Shown in pieces: positions 40,588 through 49,654 of a stretch of DNA of 64,000 nt (position 1 is its first letter; each line of letters begins with the position of its first letter). Source of the stretch: Clostridiales bacterium (GTDB lineage: Bacteria; Bacillota; Clostridia; Christensenellales; CAG-138). The stretch covers positions 99,127 through 163,126 of the forward strand of contig SFEL01000002.1 of the NCBI GenBank assembly GCA_004557245.1, written 5' to 3'. Below the pieces are notes generated by a model that was not told the DNA's origin, searched no databases, and saw only the letters and a program-made list of their open reading frames with translations. Made by a program: the position numbers and the translations under genes.

Positions 40588-40896
40588 TCATTCATAGGTC
40601 ACTCCGGTAATGTACCCCTCTACCAGCATCTGCTCCCTGTCCAGCTCCCTTATTTCCAAATCTTTTCCATATACCGACAGCATACCTTCAGGCCCGGTCA
40701 GAGTAATGCCCTTCTCCGTATAGGCGTACACGCCGCGATGATTCTCTATCAGCGCCAGCCTGTGCCCAAGCATGGTTACCTTTGCTGTGGAACCGTCCGT
40801 CTCCATGGGCAGGCCAACCGCCAGCATCGCGCCCGCAGCAGGATCCCTTCTGCGCCGCTTTTTATGTTTTCGCTTGTCATTCAGGTTCTTTTTCAA
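40588..40896 (-). CDS. yqfC: Sporulation protein YqfC
   Basis: This is a 102-residue protein of the YabP/YqfC fold after a very basic N-terminus (KRKHKKRRRR). The motif region MLGHRLALIENHRGVYAY and I-T-L-T-G-P-E-G fits YqfC. It begins with TTG at 40896, with GGGGGA ten bases upstream; the nearby ATG is in another frame. It is the first gene of the yqfC-to-era cluster and follows the repeat element at 40984. Confidence 0.9.
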   Translation of the reverse strand: MKKNLNDKRKHKKRRRRDPAAGAMLAVGLPMETDGSTAKVTMLGHRLALIENHRGVYAYTEKGITLTGPEGMLSVYGKDLEIRELDREQMLVEGYITGVTYE

Positions 40897-40959
40897 GGCA
40901 TATTTCCCCCGTAAGGCATTCTATGCAGCATACGTCTCCATGATTACAGACAAGCAAAA

Positions 40960-40982
40960 GCCGCCGCGGTATACGCGGCGGC
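40960..40982. repeat. 23-bp hairpin, left copy
   Basis: GCCGCCGCG-GTATA-CGCGGCGGC is a perfect 9-bp stem with five loop bases. An identical copy in the same orientation lies at 41189-41211. Together they bracket the repeat element between them. Confidence 0.9.
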
Positions 40983-40983
40983 C

Positions 40984-41187
40984 TCAGAGTGTCAAAAAAG
41001 TGGCTGAACGCCACTTTTTTGAGCTTTCTCATTCGGTGCTTGCGCCTATGGCGCGGCCAGCACCGAATGCAGGGAAAGCCTTGCTGCGCAAGGGCTTTCG
41101 CGGATTTGCCGCGCATGTCGCCAAATCCGAATAAAGCCATAAGGGGCTGCGGCCCCTTATCAACCCCCGGGTTTTTCGACAGCCTGA
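40984..41187 (+). repeat. MITE-like repeat element, copy B
   Basis: This fills most of the 322-bp gap between yqfC and the transglutaminase-like gene. The ends are imperfect terminal inverted repeats (TCAGAGTGTCAAAAAA against the complement of the right end, 13 of 16 matching). Inside are at least four consecutive hairpins: AAAAAGTGGC/GCCACTTTTT, ATTCGGTGCT/AGCACCGAAT, CGGATTTG/CAAATCCG and ATAAGGGGC/GCCCCTTAT. Parts of it recur at 2062-2092 and at 63813-63863. It contains no credible gene. Confidence 0.8.
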
Positions 41188-41188
41188 A

Positions 41189-41211
41189 GCCGCCGCGGTA
41201 TACGCGGCGGC
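41189..41211 (-). terminator. 23-bp hairpin, right copy; terminator of the transglutaminase-like gene
   Basis: This is the same 9-bp stem and loop as at 40960-40982. It lies eight bases after the stop codon of the minus-strand gene at 41219, so it probably terminates that transcript. Confidence 0.65.
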
Positions 41212-41218
41212 TTTATCG

Positions 41219-42610
41219 TCACCATTGCTCTGCCATATCGAAACCCGATTCTGCCTTATATCCTTCTCTTTTGTATGTTTTTCCATCGAAAAGGCAGTAT
41301 TTGCTGCCCCCTCCGGTATCCGCAAAGGAACAGTCCACGTAATACTTCTCTCCATCTATCTTTACCATGTTCCAGGCGTGACCCTCGCCGCCCTGCTCGC
41401 CTACTATCACATAGCACTCCAGATCGAGGTAATCACACAGCGCCTTATACGCCATGGCGTAGCCCGAGCAGACGGTCTTACCTTCTATCAGTGCGCCGTA
41501 GGCAGAGCGGCCTATGCGCATCTCCTTTGTAAGGTTCTCTGCCTTGGTTGCATCGGATATGCCGTTATCGTAGCTGGCGGCAGATATGACCTCACGGTAC
41601 GCCGCTCTGTAGAGCTTTTCCGTTTCCTTGTGCTTCGCCATTATGCCGTCCCCGCGACGGGCTATGTCAGCCTTCAGCTCCTGGCGAAGCTCGGCAAGCT
41701 CACTTCCTCTCACCGGCAGCTCCAGCCGACCAACTATTATGCGGCGGCCATCCTCCTCTGTGTATTGCTTATACCATATTTTATCCGCCTCGCAGGGCAG
41801 CGCAGCGCAGTTTGTGGAGGCCATGCTTAAGACATCCAGCAGCTCCCCCTCCGTCATGCCGGCTCCGGTATACAGGACAGCCGCCTCCTTCCCGATATCC
41901 GTGCTCCATGCCTCTACCATGGCCTCGTACAGGGACCTTTTATCCACGGCTTCCGCCATCTTGCCCAGGGGTACGGTCCCTTCAGTATAATCCACCGTAA
42001 GTTCCAGCTCGGTCACGTCGCCGTAATCCGTCATCACCCAGCTTATCCTGTCGGTAAGGTATTCACAGGCATAGTTTTTCTGCTGTATGCCCACTATGGC
42101 GTCATATATAAATTTGTCGAACTCTTCGATTGACGCCGCGCTTTCGAATAGGTACAGCGCCTTTTTGCCGCCCCTTTGCAGCATATCCATAACGCAAAGC
42201 TCTGCGTCATCCTCCGTGCGCCGGTATTTTTTAAGTCCCCCGCCGTCTCTTGGCATTGCGGCGAGCAGATCGGCGTCCTTCAGAACAATGTCGTAGTCCG
42301 CGCTGAGATACCCTTTATACTGCTCGTATTCGGCGCTCACGCCATCTACGAACCGCCGGCATACATATCCCCTGCGCCAGTCCTCGTTATCCAGCGGATC
42401 AAGGCCGGATATGCGGCCGAAGTACAGTATTTCCAGCTTGTTTTCGCCATTCAGAACCGCATTTTCGATATTTGCAGCGAGGCTATCCGCCCTATACTCC
42501 TCCGGATATATGCCCTTTGCGGCAAGCTGCTCGGGGGACACTCCGCAGCCCGTTAGCAGCGCCGGAACAATTATCGCAAGTAATAGTATTTTTACCCTGT
42601 TTTTCTTCAA
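41219..42610 (-). CDS. Transglutaminase-like cysteine protease-fold lipoprotein
   Basis: This is a 463-residue protein with a lipoprotein signal (lipobox LTGC). Its C-terminal transglutaminase-like domain has Cys381 (KTVCSGYA), His411 (GEGHAWN) and Asp426 (YYVDCSFAD), the expected Cys-His-Asp triad. Such secreted domains act as peptidases or amidases; the substrate is unknown. It starts with TTG at 42610 with GGAGG seven bases upstream. The N-terminal half is not recognised. Confidence 0.85.
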   Translation of the reverse strand: MKKNRVKILLLAIIVPALLTGCGVSPEQLAAKGIYPEEYRADSLAANIENAVLNGENKLEILYFGRISGLDPLDNEDWRRGYVCRRFVDGVSAEYEQYKGYLSADYDIVLKDADLLAAMPRDGGGLKKYRRTEDDAELCVMDMLQRGGKKALYLFESAASIEEFDKFIYDAIVGIQQKNYACEYLTDRISWVMTDYGDVTELELTVDYTEGTVPLGKMAEAVDKRSLYEAMVEAWSTDIGKEAAVLYTGAGMTEGELLDVLSMASTNCAALPCEADKIWYKQYTEEDGRRIIVGRLELPVRGSELAELRQELKADIARRGDGIMAKHKETEKLYRAAYREVISAASYDNGISDATKAENLTKEMRIGRSAYGALIEGKTVCSGYAMAYKALCDYLDLECYVIVGEQGGEGHAWNMVKIDGEKYYVDCSFADTGGGSKYCLFDGKTYKREGYKAESGFDMAEQW

Positions 42611-42633
42611 TTTTCCTCCATTTCGATATGGCG

Positions 42634-43623
42634 CTACATCACCCTGTCGGGATTTATCTCCCCGCAGTAATCCCGCGCCATCATCTGCCTCACCTTATCC
42701 ATGTCGTGGGTATGTCCCAGCACCCACATCAGCTTCGTCACCGCCGCCTCGGTAGTCATGTCCGCTGCGGATATGACGCCGGAATCCCTTAGAGTATGGC
42801 TCACCTCGTATATGTCCGGGGAGCTGGCCTCGTAAAGGCACTGTGAGGTCAGTACCACAGGTATGTCCTCATCTATCAGCTTCTTCAGGCTCATTGCGTG
42901 ATCGCGGCGGAAGTTATGCACTCCGCCCAGACCGAAGGCCTCCACAACTACGCCCTTTATTCCGCAGCTGGCTACGCTTTCGAGGAACGCCGGGCTTGTG
43001 CCGGGTATGAGTTTTATGAGCGCTACCCGAGGATCGATATCTATAAAGCAGGAGAATTCTTTCCTCGGCTCCGGCCTAACGAAGCTTATAAAGCCGCCGT
43101 TGGCAACAGCGCCGATATATGGGTAATTTATGGATTCAAAGGCGTTAAGTGAGGTCGTGCGGGTCTTTACCGCACGGCAGCCCTTTATTACCGCGTCCCC
43201 GAAGGCTATATATACGCCGCCGGTCAGCTCGCTGGCGGCTATTATGGCGTTATGCAGGTTTTTGCGCCCGTCTGAATCCGGCCTGACTATGGGATACTGG
43301 GAACCTGTAAGCACCACGGGTATATCTATATCCCTCAGCATAAAAGAAAGCATCGACGCAGTGTACGCCATTGTATCCGTTCCATGGGTTATCACTATGC
43401 CTGAGCAGCTTTCCCGGGCTTTTATCACCGCCTTGGCCATCTGCTGCCATTCCTCAGGCTGTATGTTCGAGCTGTCCATATGGAACAGGTCGGTATACTC
43501 TATCTTATGTCCGCCCGGCACGTATTCAAGCAGCTCCTTTGCACCGAGTCCCGGCACAAGCCCATTAGGGGAAGGTACGCACGCGATGGTTCCACCGGTA
43601 GCGATGATATGCAGCTTTTTCAT
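42634..43623 (-). CDS. ansA: Type I L-asparaginase
   Basis: This is a 329-residue cytosolic-type asparaginase without signal peptide. The first catalytic Thr is in ATGGTIA and the second motif is HGTDTM, with a downstream Lys/Asp region as in the family. It releases ammonia from asparagine. GGAGG lies eight bases before the ATG. It precedes the transglutaminase-like gene by 23 bp and may share its transcript. Confidence 0.94.
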   Translation of the reverse strand: MKKLHIIATGGTIACVPSPNGLVPGLGAKELLEYVPGGHKIEYTDLFHMDSSNIQPEEWQQMAKAVIKARESCSGIVITHGTDTMAYTASMLSFMLRDIDIPVVLTGSQYPIVRPDSDGRKNLHNAIIAASELTGGVYIAFGDAVIKGCRAVKTRTTSLNAFESINYPYIGAVANGGFISFVRPEPRKEFSCFIDIDPRVALIKLIPGTSPAFLESVASCGIKGVVVEAFGLGGVHNFRRDHAMSLKKLIDEDIPVVLTSQCLYEASSPDIYEVSHTLRDSGVISAADMTTEAAVTKLMWVLGHTHDMDKVRQMMARDYCGEINPDRVM

Positions 43624-43796
43624 AGTGACAGCCTCCGAAATGAAATTTTTGACGTGTCCTGTTCTGTTACCTTGATTATAGCTTTTGCCGCATCACTTCG
43701 CAACGGCAATATTGCAAGCTATGCACCGCATGAGTTATAATTGTTAAGGAAACGCAGGCATATCCAATAAAATTTCCGCCCAGAGGTATAACTTAA

Positions 43797-45074
43797 ATGA
43801 AACTCAACAGCAAACGTACCTTTATCATCGGCCTGGCATTCTTTTCCATATGCGCTTTCTGGCAGATGTATGACAATATTGTACCGCTCATTTTAAAATA
43901 CCGCTACGGCATAAGCGACGGCATATCCGGACCCATAATGGCTCTGGACAATGTATTGGCACTGTTCATGCTGCCGCTTTTCGGCACGCTCAGCGACAAG
44001 AAGGGCGTGAGAATGCCGTTTATAGTCATTGGTACAACATGCGCGGTGATACTCACGGTGTGCCTTTCCTTCGCAAAGACATTTTCAATGTTCTTTACGC
44101 TGCTTTCGCTGCTGCTGATATCCATGAGCATATACCGTTCTCCGGCCGTTGCACTGATGCCTGACGTTACGCCGAAGCCTCTGCGAAGCAAAGCCAATGC
44201 CATAATCAATCTCATGGGCGCGCTTGGCGGCGTATACACACTGGCCATGACAAGCTTTCTTGTCAAGGGCTCTGCGGTGGACGACCCCAGTTACCTGCCG
44301 CTTTTCATAGCTGTCGCGGTGCTGATGGCTATATCGGTAACCGCCCTTGCCCTTTCCGTAAACGAAAAGAAGCTCAAGGCCGAGGCCGACATAATAAATG
44401 ACAGGATCGATGCCGAAACGGTGGCCAAACTCGACCTTCCCGGCAATGAGAGGAGCAGGCTGTCCCCGGAAATGTTCCGCAGTCTCATGCTTATACTCTT
44501 CTCCGTTTCCTTCTGGTACATGGGCTACAACGCCGTGACTACCGCCTTCACCCGCTACGCCACCGAGATGTGGGGGCAGGATGTGGGCGGCGCCTCCACC
44601 TGCCTTATGATAGCCACGGTAGGCGCGGTAATATCCTACATACCGATTGGCATGATATCTTCAAAGATAGGCCGCAAGAAGACTATACTCATAGGCGTGG
44701 CGCTGCTTGCCGGCTGCTTTGCCCTCGGCGCCTTAATGGCCGCCACCTTCTCCCCCCTGCTCTATGTCATGTTCGCTCTGGTGGGCTTTGCATGGGCGGC
44801 AATAAACGTAAACAGCTATCCTATGGTGGTGGAGATATCCACCAGCTGCGATGTGGGCAAGTATACGGGATATTACTATACCTTCTCCATGGCAGCCCAG
44901 ATAGCCACACCCATAATATCCGGCCAGCTCCTTCAGCACGTGGGCTACAATACTCTTTTTCCCTACGCGGCAATCATGGTATCCATATCCTTTATAACCA
45001 TGTCCCTCACCCGCCACGGCGACAGCAGGCCAGAGAAAAAAGGCAAGCTGGAGTCCTTTGACATAGAGGATTAG
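43797..45074 (+). CDS. MFS transporter
   Basis: This is a 425-residue major facilitator with twelve helices and a central cytosolic loop of about 45 residues. The motif after helix 2 reads GTLSDKKGVRMP and the corresponding second-half motif is G-M-I-S-S-K-I-G-R-K-K. The overall look is closest to the SLC45/sugar-proton group, but substrate is not determinable. AGAGG lies ten bases before the ATG. It is monocistronic and ends at a strong terminator. Confidence 0.9.
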   Translation: MKLNSKRTFIIGLAFFSICAFWQMYDNIVPLILKYRYGISDGISGPIMALDNVLALFMLPLFGTLSDKKGVRMPFIVIGTTCAVILTVCLSFAKTFSMFFTLLSLLLISMSIYRSPAVALMPDVTPKPLRSKANAIINLMGALGGVYTLAMTSFLVKGSAVDDPSYLPLFIAVAVLMAISVTALALSVNEKKLKAEADIINDRIDAETVAKLDLPGNERSRLSPEMFRSLMLILFSVSFWYMGYNAVTTAFTRYATEMWGQDVGGASTCLMIATVGAVISYIPIGMISSKIGRKKTILIGVALLAGCFALGALMAATFSPLLYVMFALVGFAWAAINVNSYPMVVEISTSCDVGKYTGYYYTFSMAAQIATPIISGQLLQHVGYNTLFPYAAIMVSISFITMSLTRHGDSRPEKKGKLESFDIED

Positions 45075-45093
45075 GCAAAAAGTCCGGAGGCCA

Positions 45094-45126
45094 AACCGGC
45101 GGTTGAGAGCTTTTCAACCGCCGGTT
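45094..45126 (+). terminator. Terminator after the MFS gene
   Basis: A perfect 13-bp stem (AACCGGCGGTTGA with its complement) closes on seven bases, and AAAAATGTTTTTT follows. Confidence 0.88.
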
Positions 45127-45232
45127 GAAAAATGTTTTTTCCCTTTGAAACGAATGGGTTATAGCTTAACCGTCGCATTTATGGCATAATCCCGGTGTAA
45201 AAGAAATGAACGAAAAGCAAAAGGAGAAAAAT

Positions 45233-46234
45233 ATGATCGACAACACCGAAACCAACAATACCGATACTTTGGGCAAGCGCATAATGGCGCTGCGCAAGGC
45301 CGCGGGCATGACCCAGGAGCAGGTAGCGGAGCATCTCGGCGTATCCCCCCAGGCGGTAAGCAAGTGGGAGAACGACGTATCCTGCCCCGACGTTACCATG
45401 ATACCTCGCATAGCCCAGCTGTTTAACGTATCCACAGACGAGCTTCTCGGCCTCAAGGCAAGCACCGTCAGGCCGGCCGATACTTCTTCCTACAGCCATG
45501 GAAACGGCGGCTGCTGCAAATCCTCCTCCGCAACTCAGGGCATAGGCTTCGGCCTGCTGCTGATAGTGCTGGGCATAGCTTACCTTGTAAGCCGCAACAT
45601 CAACACTACATTTAATATATGGGGCATACTATGGCCCACAGTGCTCCTTGGCCTCGGCATCGCCTCCACCCTTGAGCACCGCTCCGTCTTCTTTCTGGGC
45701 GTTGCGGGCGTAGGCTTTTACTACCTTCTCTCAAATCTGGGGCAGAAAATGCCCTTTGAAATGAGCTGGGGCATAGCCATACCCGTTGCACTGATACTCT
45801 TCGGCGTAGACATGGTATTGAAAAAGCTGCTCCCATCCTTTTTTGACAGGGACGGCCGTCAGCACTGGGACGGCGGCAAAAACGCCGTGCGCAGCTTTTC
45901 ATGTGAAAACGGCTTTGTATCCTGCTCATCTGTATTCTGCGAGAACATACTCAACGCAGAGACCTGCGATATAACCGGCGGACGCATAAAGACCGCCTTC
46001 GGCCACTGTGTGCTGGATCTTTCCGCATGTACCTTCGCCCCGGAGACTCACTTCAGCATTGAGACCTCCTTCGGCAGTCTCGAGTTGATTCTGCCGCGCA
46101 ATGTTCGGGTGAATTCCAGCGTTGAAGCAGCCTTTGGCGGCGTTGAAACAAAGGGGCATCCGGACAGTGCAGATGCCATACTCAATCTCTGCGGCAGCAC
46201 CGCCTTCGGCGCAACTCAGATAAGATACAACTAA
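45233..46234 (+). CDS. XRE-type regulator fused to a LiaF-like membrane sensor
   Basis: This is a 333-residue protein. Residues about 13-75 are a cro/CI-type helix-turn-helix (MTQEQVAEHLGVSPQAVSKWE), a Ser/Gly/Cys linker follows, then three to four membrane helices (about 108-205). The C-terminal beta-domain resembles the LiaF/toast-rack cell-envelope stress sensors (TAFGHCVLDLS, TSFGSLELILP, AAFGGVE repeats). This suggests a one-protein envelope-stress switch. AAAGGAG lies seven bases before the ATG at 45233. The promoter has TGGCATAAT about 45 bp upstream. Confidence 0.85.
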   Translation: MIDNTETNNTDTLGKRIMALRKAAGMTQEQVAEHLGVSPQAVSKWENDVSCPDVTMIPRIAQLFNVSTDELLGLKASTVRPADTSSYSHGNGGCCKSSSATQGIGFGLLLIVLGIAYLVSRNINTTFNIWGILWPTVLLGLGIASTLEHRSVFFLGVAGVGFYYLLSNLGQKMPFEMSWGIAIPVALILFGVDMVLKKLLPSFFDRDGRQHWDGGKNAVRSFSCENGFVSCSSVFCENILNAETCDITGGRIKTAFGHCVLDLSACTFAPETHFSIETSFGSLELILPRNVRVNSSVEAAFGGVETKGHPDSADAILNLCGSTAFGATQIRYN

Positions 46235-46250
46235 AGCAATACGGTCATAT

Positions 46251-46282
46251 AAAAGGGCCGCCGGAATACCGGCGGCCCTTTT
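46251..46282. terminator. Strong terminator
   Basis: A perfect 14-bp stem (AAAAGGGCCGCCGG with CCGGCGGCCCTTTT) closes on AATA. It terminates the XRE/LiaF-like gene and can also act on the convergent ABM gene. Confidence 0.9.
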
Positions 46283-46364
46283 CAGCTTCTTATCTGTTTA
46301 CAATCCTGTTTATCCAAATATCTATAAGGAAATCCGCAATGTCGTTGACCGTATCCACCTTCCG

Positions 46365-46643
46365 TTACATCTGACCCAGCTCGGTGCTTTCCACGTATTC
46401 GCTCTTGAACTCCCTCATTTTGCGCATGTGGTCGCTCTGAAGGTGTATCTGCTGGTCTTCCCTGCTCTCCCATGCTTCCAACAGAAAAAGCTCATCCGCC
46501 TTGTCTATGGGCAGATAGTATTCGTACTTTATACAGCCCTGCTCCATGCGGGTATGCTCTGCTATCTTTTCCTTAATCAGACGCTTTACAAATTCGTCGC
46601 GCTTGCCCTTTTTAAGCTTATAATTAACCGTAAGAATAAGCAC
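46365..46643 (-). CDS. Antibiotic biosynthesis monooxygenase-like (ABM) protein
   Basis: This is a 92-residue dimeric alpha/beta-barrel protein of the YgiN/ABM type (LTVNYKLKKGKRDEF, GCIKYEYYLPID, LLEAWESREDQQIHLQSDHM). Such proteins oxidise quinone-like compounds or have unknown substrates. I prefer GTG at 46643 because GGAGG lies five bases upstream; the ATG at 46673 has none. It is monocistronic. Confidence 0.85.
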   Translation of the reverse strand: MLILTVNYKLKKGKRDEFVKRLIKEKIAEHTRMEQGCIKYEYYLPIDKADELFLLEAWESREDQQIHLQSDHMRKMREFKSEYVESTELGQM

Positions 46644-46757
46644 ATTTCCCTCCAAATATCCATGGGTTATCATATTTCAACCCATATTATACCATAACAA
46701 ATCAAAATGCCGAAAGGCAAACGCCAATTACGGCTAAACTTTTATGCTATTCCTTTG

Positions 46758-48374
46758 TCAGTCTATCTTTACTGCGTCTTCCGGCGGCTTGTAGTATTTG
46801 GGGCTGGCGGTTCCCCTGCGGGCTTCTTCGTCGTTGCCATTGTAGGTATCGGTATACAGCAGCTTGCTGTCCTTGAGCACCCCGTTGACATACTTGTCCT
46901 GATACGCTTCCGCCTTGTAGCCGTCCCTGCGGGCTACAGTAATCACCTTGTACCCCCTTGGTATAGTGTCGTCGTCGGTATAGTGTACGTTCTTTCGGCG
47001 TATAGTCTCGACTATCTTGCTGCGAGTCGCATATGTAACACCCTCCTCCAGCTTTTTGCCGTATATCTCCACGGTTACGGTATTGTGCTTGCTGTCCGAG
47101 CCCTCGCCGGTATGGGCAAATATGAATATAGGGCCCCCCGTATCGTTCACGAACTTCAGGTCCTTGTTGGTTATTGAATCCACCGTGGCGTCAAGCCCCT
47201 TGGGAACATATGACGACGGTATGCTGTGGGAACGCCTTTCAGTTATGGTTATATTGCCGCAGAGCAGAGCGTTGTACAGCGTAGTGCTGACCTGGCATAT
47301 GCCGCCGCCGGCCTGTATGCTGTAGCTCTTACCGTCCGCTATGCCGTTTGCGCCCTTCCAGCCCGTCTCATAGGTGCGGGGACCTATGAAGCCATTAAAG
47401 CTCCACTCCTCCCCTGCCGCCACGGTTATGCCGTTAATAAGCCCTGCCGCTTTTTCGATATTGAATACGCGGTTCTGCACTACCTCGTTGTCGGTGCTTA
47501 TGGCGTATTCCGTAGTGTACTCGGAACGCTTGCCGAAATCCCCCTGAAGGTCGGCTGCGGTAAAGGATGGGAGTATATCCTCATACTTCGCGTCCATGTC
47601 GAACTCAAAGCTTCCGGCGTTGAACTGCTTCTCAATGTATTCAAGGTTCTCGGCAACTTTGAGCTTTCTGCCAGGCACTCCCTCTACAAAGCTCAAAGAT
47701 ATGGTGCCATCCCCATTCTGAGTGGGATTGGCCTGGGCCTCGACAGCGTTCTGATCGAATTCGCCTGCGATATCCTCGAGTTTCATTCTGAGGGTGGTGC
47801 CATTCCATGTAAACACGTCGTTTATCTGGCCCGGCTCGCCGCTTGCAGTAACGTCCACCACGCCGCTGTCGTCAGGCACGTATGCCATAGCCCTCTGTAT
47901 TGCGGCGTCAACGTCGCAGGAGAGGCTTATATCCTCCCCGGTGAGCTTGTACTCCTCTCTGCCGCAGCGCAGCACGACACAGGAGGCGGCTATTATCTCC
48001 TCCGTCTTTTTTTCCACGGCGTTCCTCGCTTCGGTCTTGGTCTTGCCTCCCACATTTATACCCAGTATGGATACGCCGTCAGGCAGGTTTTGCTCCTGGC
48101 CTATGACGAGCTGCCCGCCGTCGCTGCCGATGTGCTTCACTGCGGCGATGCTCCCCACGGCTATCAGCGCCAACAGCGCGCATATGGTTATGAGCCGCCT
48201 GTAATTCACGCGTTTTCTTGGCTTGCGCTGCTGTGGCTGCCGGCGCTCCTCGTGCCTGGTTTTTTGAGCCGTATTGAGCTTCCGGTCGGGCTTTGGCTGC
48301 GGGGCCGCCTTGGCCCTTCCCTTACCGTCCATATATCCCGGCAGCTTGAGCTCCCTGTCGTTATTGCTGGGCAT
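46758..48374 (-). CDS. VanW-family cell wall protein
   Basis: This is a 538-residue protein. A basic cytosolic N-terminus, one helix (about 60-80) and two PG_binding_4-type domains (about 100-300) lead into the VanW domain (EWSFNGFIGPRT, AGGGICQVSTTLYNA, S-H-S-I-P-S-S-Y-V-P-K-G). A short G5-like region (about 455-515) ends the protein. VanW proteins are wall-associated; the function is unclear, and no vancomycin cluster is present. GGAGA lies nine bases before the ATG. Confidence 0.92.
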   Translation of the reverse strand: MPSNNDRELKLPGYMDGKGRAKAAPQPKPDRKLNTAQKTRHEERRQPQQRKPRKRVNYRRLITICALLALIAVGSIAAVKHIGSDGGQLVIGQEQNLPDGVSILGINVGGKTKTEARNAVEKKTEEIIAASCVVLRCGREEYKLTGEDISLSCDVDAAIQRAMAYVPDDSGVVDVTASGEPGQINDVFTWNGTTLRMKLEDIAGEFDQNAVEAQANPTQNGDGTISLSFVEGVPGRKLKVAENLEYIEKQFNAGSFEFDMDAKYEDILPSFTAADLQGDFGKRSEYTTEYAISTDNEVVQNRVFNIEKAAGLINGITVAAGEEWSFNGFIGPRTYETGWKGANGIADGKSYSIQAGGGICQVSTTLYNALLCGNITITERRSHSIPSSYVPKGLDATVDSITNKDLKFVNDTGGPIFIFAHTGEGSDSKHNTVTVEIYGKKLEEGVTYATRSKIVETIRRKNVHYTDDDTIPRGYKVITVARRDGYKAEAYQDKYVNGVLKDSKLLYTDTYNGNDEEARRGTASPKYYKPPEDAVKID

Positions 48375-48399
48375 TACTTATCTCTCCGAAAAAAATGCT

Positions 48400-49137
48400 C
48401 TACCTGCCAAGGGCCCTCAGGGCAACGTCAGGGCAGTTCGTTATGACGGCATTGGCGCCCTTTGCGGCCAGCGCCATTACGTCCTTTGCTTCGTTTACTG
48501 TCCATGGATTCACCGCTACGCCGTTTTTCACGCACCCTTCCATAAGGCTGGGGCAGAGCAACGCCGCCCTGTAATTTGGGTGTATGGCGTTGGCGTTGAG
48601 ATACTTTGCATATACCCACGGGTCTACCATGGCGTTGGCGTACAGCAGTCCTATCTCGGCATCGGGATCAAGCTCGCGCACCTTTTGCAGCACGTAATGG
48701 TTGAAGGAGGAGTATATTATCCTTCCCTGCATGCCCATCTCCCTTTCCAGGCTTATTACCTTATCCCAAATGCCCGGATATATGACCACATCGCACTTTA
48801 TCTCCACGTTTACGGTCATTCGGCTGTCCTTTATCAGTCCGTATACCTCCCTGAGGGTAGGTATCCTCACGTCCTTATAGCCCGGCATTCCATTGGAGAA
48901 ATCCAGTTTTTTAAGCTGCTGGCATGTCATATCCACAACGCGTCCTGTGCCGTTTGATGTGCGGTCGATCCTCTCGTCGTGTATCACCATCAGCTTGCCG
49001 TCGCTGCTCTCGTGAACATCCAGCTCCAGCCCGTCCGCGCCCATCTCCATGGCCATTTGGAAGGCGGGAATGGTGTTCTCCGGCGCATAAGCACTCGCGC
49101 CCCTGTGGGCCCATACTTTTGTCATATCAATACTCAT
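48400..49137 (-). CDS. Glycerophosphodiester phosphodiesterase
   Basis: This is a 245-residue cytosolic GDPD that hydrolyses glycerophosphodiesters to glycerol-3-phosphate and an alcohol. The catalytic pattern A-H-R-G, P-E-N-T, L-E-L-D-V-H and V-I-H-D-E is complete. AAGGAGG lies 13 bases before the ATG at 49137, a long spacing; an ATG at 49125 is farther away. It precedes the VanW gene by 25 bp. Confidence 0.94.
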   Translation of the reverse strand: MSIDMTKVWAHRGASAYAPENTIPAFQMAMEMGADGLELDVHESSDGKLMVIHDERIDRTSNGTGRVVDMTCQQLKKLDFSNGMPGYKDVRIPTLREVYGLIKDSRMTVNVEIKCDVVIYPGIWDKVISLEREMGMQGRIIYSSFNHYVLQKVRELDPDAEIGLLYANAMVDPWVYAKYLNANAIHPNYRAALLCPSLMEGCVKNGVAVNPWTVNEAKDVMALAAKGANAVITNCPDVALRALGR

Positions 49138-49263
49138 GCGGAAGTAAATACCTCCTTTTCATGCCTGTATTTATTATAGATAGTATATTATAACATAACT
49201 GCTTTTGTTTTACAAAAAACATAATGTGAATAAATATGGTCAGTACGGCGCATTATACACCGT

Positions 49264-49623
49264 ATGACAGACTTTTTGCTTTGCTTCCTGCTGGGCGGCG
49301 CCGCGTATGTGCTGATAGAGCTTTTATGGCGCGGCCGCAGCCACTTTTCCATGTTCATAGCCGGCGGCTTTGCCTTCGCCCTGCTCCATGCCCTGTTCCA
49401 ACGGTATGCCCTGCCGCTGCCGGTAAAGTGCATAGCCGGCGCATTGGTGATAACCGCAATAGAATTCATCGCGGGGTACATAGTAAACCTGCGCATGGGG
49501 CTAAACGTATGGGACTATTCAGGCAGGCCGTACAATCTTTACGGACAGATATGCCCCGGCTTCGCGCTGCTCTGGGCTCTGCTTTCGCTGCCCATAGCGC
49601 TGCTGTGCGATCATATAAAATAG
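49264..49623 (+). CDS. Small membrane protein, CmpB/ABC-transporter type IV family
   Basis: This is a 119-residue protein with four hydrophobic helices and the family-typical V-W-D-Y-S followed by Y-N-L-Y-G-Q-I-C-P-G-F-A-L-L-W. The family name suggests an ABC transporter link, but no experimental role is known to me. No Shine-Dalgarno is visible; CATTAT seven bases before the ATG could place a start at the initiation codon. It is divergent from the GDPD gene. Confidence 0.85.
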   Translation: MTDFLLCFLLGGAAYVLIELLWRGRSHFSMFIAGGFAFALLHALFQRYALPLPVKCIAGALVITAIEFIAGYIVNLRMGLNVWDYSGRPYNLYGQICPGFALLWALLSLPIALLCDHIK

Positions 49624-49654
49624 GCGCCGTTTCCGGCGCCCTTTATCTTTATCT

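Noticed and set aside
40877..41140. An 87-codon minus-strand frame in the repeat element
   Set aside because: It runs through a chain of inverted repeats and into yqfC; the translation is basic and repetitive, with no ribosome binding site.
47226..48446. A 406-codon frame opposite the VanW gene
   Set aside because: It is antisense to a well-supported gene, and the composition (Tyr, His and Gly rich) is typical of a shadow frame.
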